Below are positions 7,374-10,095 of a stretch of 10,095 nucleotides of DNA, in pieces. Made by a program: the position numbers and the translations under genes. The notes beneath the pieces are model-generated. The model worked only from the letters and a program-made list of their open reading frames with translations, was not told the DNA's origin and made no database searches. The stretch is from NCBI GenBank assembly GCA_002772495.1, contig PCSX01000031.1:261-10355 (forward strand), read 5' to 3'. Source of the stretch: Candidatus Vogelbacteria bacterium CG22_combo_CG10-13_8_21_14_all_37_9 (GTDB lineage: Bacteria; Patescibacteriota; Minisyncoccia; Phycocordibacterales; XYD1-FULL-46-19). Numbering within the stretch: position 1 is the first letter of the stretch; the number at the start of each line of letters is the position of its first letter.

Positions 7374-7504
7374 CCCCTACACCAATCGAGATATCTTTTT
7401 AAAAAACTCTAAATTGAGATAGGCTAACTAAAGATTTCAGGAGATTAAACTTAAGCTTAAAACTATTTTTCAAAAAAAGAGTTTAAATCTTGATTGGTGT
7501 GGGA
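7374..7504 (-). repeat. stem-loop element 1 of a tandem pair
   Basis: This 131-bp element is bounded by GTCTAC on both sides (7368-7373 and 7505-7510). Its ends are inverted repeats: CCCCTACACCAATC at 7374-7387 and GATTGGTGTGGGA at 7492-7504, with one bulge. Inside, AAACTCT (7404-7410) pairs with AGAGTTT (7478-7484), TTGA (7414-7417) with TCAA (7470-7473), and ATAG (7419-7422) with CTAT (7463-7466). The apical region holds CTAAAGAT (7428-7435), a three-base gap and AGGAGA (7439-7444), shared with element 2. It may be a structured RNA within the infC-rpmI transcript or a palindromic mobile repeat. The strand given is that of the surrounding operon. Confidence 0.6.
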
Positions 7505-7510
7505 GTCTAC

Positions 7511-7639
7511 CCCCACGACCAATTCTGACATCACACTTTTGTTTTTATAAAGTAGTCTCTCTAGTTAGATATTCTAAAGATAAATAGGAGAACTAGAGAA
7601 CAAAATAGTGTCAAAAACTATGCCAGGATTGGTGTGGGG
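7511..7639 (-). repeat. stem-loop element 2 of a tandem pair
   Basis: This 129-bp element is bounded by GTCTAC at 7505-7510 and 7640-7645. Its inverted ends are CCCCACGACCAATT (7511-7524) and GATTGGTGTGGGG (7627-7639), with one bulge. Nested pairings run TGACA (7526-7530) with TGTCA (7609-7613), TTTTGTT (7537-7543) with AACAAAA (7599-7605), and TCTCTAGTT (7558-7566) with AACTAGAGA (7591-7599). The last two 3' arms share base 7599, so they can both form except for that base. The 24-base apical loop carries CTAAAGAT (7574-7581) and AGGAGA (7586-7591), as in element 1, while the middle stems differ in sequence. It begins about 60 bases downstream of infC on the infC strand. Confidence 0.6.
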
Positions 7640-7698
7640 GTCTACTATCCTTATTTAAGCGCTGGCGAAGGAGGGATAAGACCATCTTCCCGTTTGCT

Positions 7699-8208
7699 TC
7701 AATCTCGTTCAATGACAATAGTTAAACCTTTGTGGCTTTTTTGAGCCGGTTCAGCTACTCTGTAATTCTCACTCACCAGACGAAGTAATCGCTCTAAACG
7801 TTCCTGAAGAAAACGAGGTTCAAGGTATTTAGACCGACCAGGTAAAAAGAGATTAATCTTGACTCGGTGACCTTCTTTGAGAAATTCTGAGGCCTTTTTA
7901 GCTTTCATTTCCAAATCATGGTCACCAGTACCAATCTTAACTTGGAGTGATTTAGTCTCAGTAATATGAGTTTTAGAACGAGCTTCTCGGGATTTACGGT
8001 CTTGGATATACTGCCATTTGCCATAGTCCATAATTTTAGCTACCGGTGGGACGGCTTCGGGAGAAATTTCAATTAAATCTAGACCACGATCTTCGGCAAT
8101 ATCAAGGGCTTGATCCAAAGTTAAAACTCCTAAATTATCGTCCTGATCATCAATAACCCGGAGTTCTTTAGCACGAATTTCATGATTGATACGGACGCGA
8201 TGTTTCAA
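7699..8208 (-). CDS. infC: translation initiation factor IF-3, TTG or ATT start
   Basis: IF-3 binds the 30S subunit, keeps the subunits apart and checks start-codon and initiator-tRNA pairing. The 169-aa product has the N-domain opening RVRINHEIRAKELRVID (4-20), the linker signature KIMDYGKWQYIQ (58-69) and a C-domain from about 86 with DHDLEMKAKKASEFLKEGHRVKI (96-118). The C-domain ends GLTIVIERD. No ATG exists at a suitable position: the best start is TTG at 8208, immediately preceded in frame by ATT and, two codons before that, by ATA, with a stop at 8229-8227. Other bacteria also use rare infC starts (AUU in E. coli), which lets IF-3 repress its own synthesis. It heads the infC-rpmI-rplT cluster. 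Confidence 0.96.
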   Translation of the reverse strand: MKHRVRINHEIRAKELRVIDDQDDNLGVLTLDQALDIAEDRGLDLIEISPEAVPPVAKIMDYGKWQYIQDRKSREARSKTHITETKSLQVKIGTGDHDLEMKAKKASEFLKEGHRVKINLFLPGRSKYLEPRFLQERLERLLRLVSENYRVAEPAQKSHKGLTIVIERD

Positions 8209-8232
8209 AATAAATATTAGTAACTTTTACTC

Positions 8233-8261
8233 ATTCTAAGGGTAAAAAGGGTTAAAGTCAA
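8233..8261 (-). promoter_or_regulatory. infC promoter
   Basis: TTGACT (8261-8256) and TAGAAT (8238-8233) on the minus strand are separated by 17 bases, each one base from consensus. Transcription would start near 8226, giving a leader of about 18 nt with no Shine-Dalgarno sequence before the TTG. The -35 overlaps the first copy of the 18-bp direct repeat in this gap. Confidence 0.6.
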
Positions 8262-8351
8262 CCCGGTAGTAGATATTGCTATCACCTTTCAGAGCGACGG
8301 TGTTAAATAAACTATTGCAATATTCACTGCCGGGTCAGCCCGGTAGTAGAT
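8257..8351. repeat. palindromic element with repeated end between infC and smpB
   Basis: An 18-bp sequence, GTCA(A/G)CCCGGTAGTAGAT, occurs at 8257-8274 and 8334-8351 with one mismatch. Between them, CCCGGTAGTAGATATTGC (8262-8279) pairs with 8317-8334 at 15 of 18 positions, plus one G-T pair on one strand. A second, tighter hairpin can form at 8327-8347 (ACTGCCGGG with CCCGGTAGT). The layout, an inverted-repeat element followed directly by a lone left end, resembles the tandem elements between infC and rpmI, although the sequence differs. It fills most of the 182-base divergent gap and abuts both promoters. Confidence 0.55.
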
Positions 8352-8354
8352 TTT

Positions 8355-8383
8355 CAGACATTCTGATTTAGCTATGATATATT
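8355..8383 (+). promoter_or_regulatory. smpB promoter, leaderless
   Basis: CAGACA (8355-8360) and TATATT (8378-8383) are separated by 17 bases. The -10 ends seven bases before the ATG at 8391, so the transcript should begin at or next to the start codon. An alternative -10, TATGAT at 8373-8378, would give a leader of about 5 nt. Either way there is no room for a Shine-Dalgarno site. Confidence 0.5.
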
Positions 8384-8390
8384 AAAGAAG

Positions 8391-8831
8391 ATGTCCTTAG
8401 TGGAGAACAAAAAATTTCATTTAAATTACGAAATCCTGGAAACTTACGAGGCTGGTTTAAGCTTGATTGGTTTAGAGGTTAAATCTTTGAAAAAGGGTCA
8501 AGGCTCTCTTGATGGTTCAAGAGTTTTAATTCGAGGGGGAGAAGCTTTTTTAGTCGGGGCTACTATTCCCCCCTATCAAGCTAGTAATACTCCAGCCGAT
8601 TATGATCCAACTCGTCCCCGTCGACTACTTTTAAGTAAAAAAGAGATTAAGGAATTAGCCACCAAAGGGGAACAAAAAGGCTTGACAATTATCCCTATTT
8701 CAGTGTATAATAAGGGGAACAAGATCAAGCTTAAAATCGCCTTAGCTCGCGGAAAGAAAAAATACGATAAACGCGAAGATATTAAGAAACACGATTTAGA
8801 GCGAGACTTGGGACGAACTTTGAAAAGATAA
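8391..8831 (+). CDS. smpB: SsrA-binding protein SmpB
   Basis: SmpB binds the tRNA-like part of tmRNA and delivers it to stalled ribosomes, where its C-terminal tail senses the empty mRNA channel. The 146-aa length is typical. Hallmarks are NKKFHLNYEILETYEAGLSL (6-25), GLEVKSLKKGQGSLDGS (27-43), IPPYQASNT (59-67), DPTRPRRLLLSKKEI (72-86), KGLTIIPISVY (96-106) and the RNA-binding segment GKKKYDKREDIKKHDLERDLGR (121-142). The tail after that is short (TLKR), so the ribosome-sensing tail lies within the basic segment. Its partner ssrA lies downstream on the same strand, separated by a small four-helix-bundle gene. Confidence 0.98.
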   Translation: MSLVENKKFHLNYEILETYEAGLSLIGLEVKSLKKGQGSLDGSRVLIRGGEAFLVGATIPPYQASNTPADYDPTRPRRLLLSKKEIKELATKGEQKGLTIIPISVYNKGNKIKLKIALARGKKKYDKREDIKKHDLERDLGRTLKR

Positions 8832-8836
8832 AGGAG

Positions 8837-8867
8837 TAGTATGTTGTATATAGTAGATGGTATATAG
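8837..8867 (+). repeat. left AT-rich repeat flanking the four-helix-bundle gene
   Basis: The stretch contains GTATATAG twice (8846-8853 and 8860-8867), plus related TAGTATG. The reverse complement CTATATAC occurs twice beyond the far end of the gene (9279-9286 and 9300-9307), so the gene is bracketed by inverted repeats. The same stretch contains an eight-codon reading frame (ATG at 8841) after AAGGAG, considered incidental. Confidence 0.5.
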
Positions 8868-8869
8868 AT

Positions 8870-9178
8870 ATGACAACAATAAAAAATTTTAAAGATTTGA
8901 TTGCATGGCAAGAAGCTCATAAATTAGTCTTGATGACTTACTTAATCACGAAAAAGTTTCCTGATGATGAGAAGTATGCTCTAACCAATCAAATCCGACG
9001 TTGTGTCGTTTCTGTCTCATCTAATATTGCTGAAGGTTTTGGTCGTAATAGTGCTTTAGAAAAAAGTCATTTCTATAGTATTGCCAGAGGCTCAATTTTA
9101 GAATTAGAAAATCAACTATTGATTGCTCGAGATTTGAGTTATCTTAAGAATGAATCTTATGACAAATTTGAATCTTAA
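8870..9178 (+). CDS. four-helix-bundle (S23-type) protein, truncated by in-frame TAA
   Basis: This belongs to the small four-helix-bundle family first seen in 23S rRNA intervening sequences; its biochemical function is unknown. The 102 aa show the usual NFKDLIAWQEAHKLVLMTY (6-24), KFPDDEKYALTNQIRRCVVSVSSNIAEGFGR (29-59) and SIARGSILELENQLLIARDLSYL (70-92). The fourth helix is cut short by TAA at 9176-9178. The same frame continues past the stop as MATVGRLITGLSKSVQSK to a TAG at 9233-9235, which reads like the missing end of the family. The intact protein would be about 121 aa. A single change from, for example, CAA would explain the stop; sequencing error or a recent nonsense mutation are both possible. 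The gene lies between smpB and ssrA and is bracketed by AT-rich inverted repeats. Confidence 0.85.
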   Translation: MTTIKNFKDLIAWQEAHKLVLMTYLITKKFPDDEKYALTNQIRRCVVSVSSNIAEGFGRNSALEKSHFYSIARGSILELENQLLIARDLSYLKNESYDKFES

Positions 9179-9232
9179 ATGGCCACAGTTGGTCGACTAA
9201 TTACAGGATTAAGTAAATCTGTCCAAAGTAAA

Positions 9233-9312
9233 TAGTATTTTTATATACTATTTGCTAAATACGACATACCAATTCAAACTATATACTAAATACTATTCCC
9301 TATATACTATTC
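9233..9312 (+). repeat. right AT-rich repeat tract before ssrA
   Basis: Degenerate copies of TATATACTA occur at 9242-9250, 9280-9288 and 9301-9309, with CTATATAC at 9279-9286 and 9300-9307 inverted relative to the tract left of the four-helix-bundle gene. The last copy supplies the -10 box of ssrA. Confidence 0.5.
9303..9308 (+). promoter_or_regulatory. ssrA -10 box
   Basis: TATACT, one base from consensus, ends eight bases before the first tmRNA base at 9317, so transcription would begin at the mature 5' end or one base before it. No good -35 is seen. It lies inside the last TATATACTA repeat copy. Confidence 0.5.
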
Positions 9313-9316
9313 ATAC

Positions 9317-9695
9317 GGGAGTGATCGGTTTAGACAGGTAACTCTTCTTTTGAATGTAGGTCGAGGATTCTAATTGTCTCGTAAAATCTATTAGAAAAAC
9401 GCAAATGCCACCAATTCTGGCAAGAGTATCGTAAGTCCTTACTTTACTTCCGCTTACGCTTTAGCCTAAGCGACGTTTAATTCAATTTTTTCTCGACGAA
9501 TTGAATTAAGCGCTTTCGCGGTCGAGATCGGCAAAATCAACTGCTTCGCTGATAGCGCCTAAACTTAGAAGCTCGAGATTAAAGTTTTTCGGTCGCTTTA
9601 GAGCTTTAATCTTTAAACAAATTAAGCGTCCTAAACCTATAGATGTTCACTGGAAAGTTGTTTGGACGCGAGTTCGATTCTCGCCACTTCCACCA
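9317..9695 (+). ncRNA. ssrA: transfer-messenger RNA (tmRNA)
   Basis: tmRNA enters stalled ribosomes as an alanyl-tRNA mimic, then serves as a message that adds a degradation tag. The ends form the tRNA-like domain: GGGAGTG (9317-9323) pairs with CACTTCC (9685-9691, one G-U), followed by A and an encoded CCA (9693-9695). The T arm is GCGAG/CTCGC around TTCGATT. The 5' side carries the conserved GGTTTAGACAGG. A pseudoknot upstream of the tag is visible as CGAG/CTCG with GGATT/AATC (9362-9388). The tag frame runs from GCA at 9401 to TAA at 9467-9469: 22 codons beginning ANATNS and ending SAYALA. A later pseudoknot uses AATTCAATT/AATTGAATT with loop CTCGAC pairing to GTCGAG. Length is 379 nt, normal for one-piece tmRNA. 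Confidence 0.97.
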
Positions 9696-9699
9696 TATT

Positions 9700-9740
9700 A
9701 ACCAAAAAATCCGACATAATTTATGTCGGATTTTTTGGTT
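9700..9740. terminator. bidirectional intrinsic terminator
   Basis: AACCAAAAAATCCGACAT (9700-9717) pairs perfectly with 9723-9740 around a five-base loop, giving an 18-bp stem whose arms include A6 and T6 runs. On either strand the GC-rich core CCGAC/GTCGG is followed by a U-run. It sits between ssrA and the convergent LOG-family gene, so it can end both transcripts. Confidence 0.85.
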
Positions 9741-9774
9741 TAATTAAATTGAGTATTTTCAAATTAAAATTAGT

Positions 9775-10095
9775 CTACTTAATCTTCCTCGCTTTAACCA
9801 TTTCGATTAATTTGGCTACCAATTTTTTCGGGTCAGCATCAAAAATGACCATCTCATTCGGACGATGAGCATTGGCTAAAATATCTTTAATAATATCATC
9901 CGTCAACCAATCCCCCTCCAAGACCCCAAGTGGTTTATTATCTTCAAAAGCGACTGTAAATTCATGAAAAGTGCCAATTCGCCCTGGACCGATGATAATC
10001 GCATCACTAGTTCGAGTCAGGAGAATATCCCGCCCCGGAAAACCTTGACCAGTATAAATAATGACATCCATATACTCGAGCGGTAATTTCCACTC
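9775..10095 (-). CDS. LOG-family nucleotide-binding protein, 5' end outside the window
   Basis: This is the C-terminal part of a Rossmann-like LOG/SLOG-family protein. The frame is open to the window edge (EWKLPLEY precedes the internal Met at 10071), so the N-terminus, including the usual glycine-rich opening, is missing; 106 codons are visible. The key motif is GPGRIGTFHEF (28-38 counted from that Met), a variant of PGGxGTxxE that binds the phosphate of a nucleotide and carries the catalytic Glu in LOG cytokinin phosphoribohydrolases. The second Gly is replaced by Arg, so activity may differ from true LOG enzymes. The substrate cannot be predicted; TIGR00725-like proteins of unknown function are an alternative. 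It ends in TAG, converging on ssrA. Confidence 0.8.
   Translation of the reverse strand, partial: EWKLPLEYMDVIIYTGQGFPGRDILLTRTSDAIIIGPGRIGTFHEFTVAFEDNKPLGVLEGDWLTDDIIKDILANAHRPNEMVIFDADPKKLVAKLIEMVKARKIK

Noticed and set aside
7368..7645. CRISPR array
   Set aside because: The repeats alternate in orientation and form palindromic ends of two units; there are no regularly spaced direct repeats with unique spacers, and no cas genes.
8600..8920. Minus-strand frame of 106 codons over the smpB 3' end
   Set aside because: It is the antisense of conserved SmpB sequence, with low-complexity Ser/Leu/Phe content.
9176..9178. Alternative genetic code with TAA read as an amino acid
   Set aside because: TAA ends ftsH, glyQS, rpmI, rplT and smpB at the expected family lengths, so reassignment is not credible; the stop is better explained by mutation or error.
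9662..9868. Plus-strand frame of 68 codons from within ssrA
   Set aside because: It starts in the tRNA-like domain of tmRNA, crosses the terminator and runs antisense to the LOG-family gene.

Overview
The window reads like a chromosomal stretch from a small-genome bacterium of the Candidate Phyla Radiation (Patescibacteria). This is inferred from compact genes of moderately AT-rich composition, several promoters placed almost directly on start codons with no Shine-Dalgarno sequence, a small four-helix-bundle (S23-type) gene, a pyruvoyl-dependent arginine decarboxylase, and an infC-rpmI-rplT cluster interrupted by structured repeats. No 16S rRNA is present, so the placement is tentative.

Layout. 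Positions 1-159 hold no gene. On the minus strand, reading right to left, come glyQS (4329-2959), ftsH (2904-1003), a tRNA-Ile with anticodon UAU (926-854) and an AT-rich gene of unknown function (849-160) that starts four bases beyond the tRNA. A divergent promoter region at 4330-4408 separates glyQS from a secreted S9-type serine peptidase (4409-6097, plus). A pyruvoyl-dependent arginine decarboxylase gene (6150-6695, plus) follows, then a strong hairpin at 6718-6759. The hairpin separates it from the convergent translation cluster infC (8208-7699), rpmI (7334-7152) and rplT (7142-6795). The infC-rpmI gap carries two tandem stem-loop elements of about 130 bp. To the right, divergent from infC, lie smpB (8391-8831), a four-helix-bundle gene with an in-frame stop (8870-9178, remnant to 9235), and ssrA/tmRNA (9317-9695). 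A bidirectional terminator (9700-9740) and the 3' part of a LOG-family gene (9775-10095, minus) close the window.

Together the genes are mostly housekeeping: translation initiation (IF-3), ribosomal proteins L35 and L20, glycine charging, AUA decoding, ribosome rescue (SmpB plus tmRNA) and membrane protein quality control (FtsH). FtsH commonly degrades tmRNA-tagged proteins, so ftsH, smpB and ssrA form a functional link across the window.

The best candidates for something undescribed are non-coding: the paired stem-loop elements between infC and rpmI, which share terminal stems and an apical-loop motif while their middle stems differ; a smaller repeat of similar design on the other side of infC; and the repeat-bracketed four-helix-bundle gene lodged between smpB and ssrA. 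I see no CRISPR array, transposase, toxin-antitoxin pair or defence operon.
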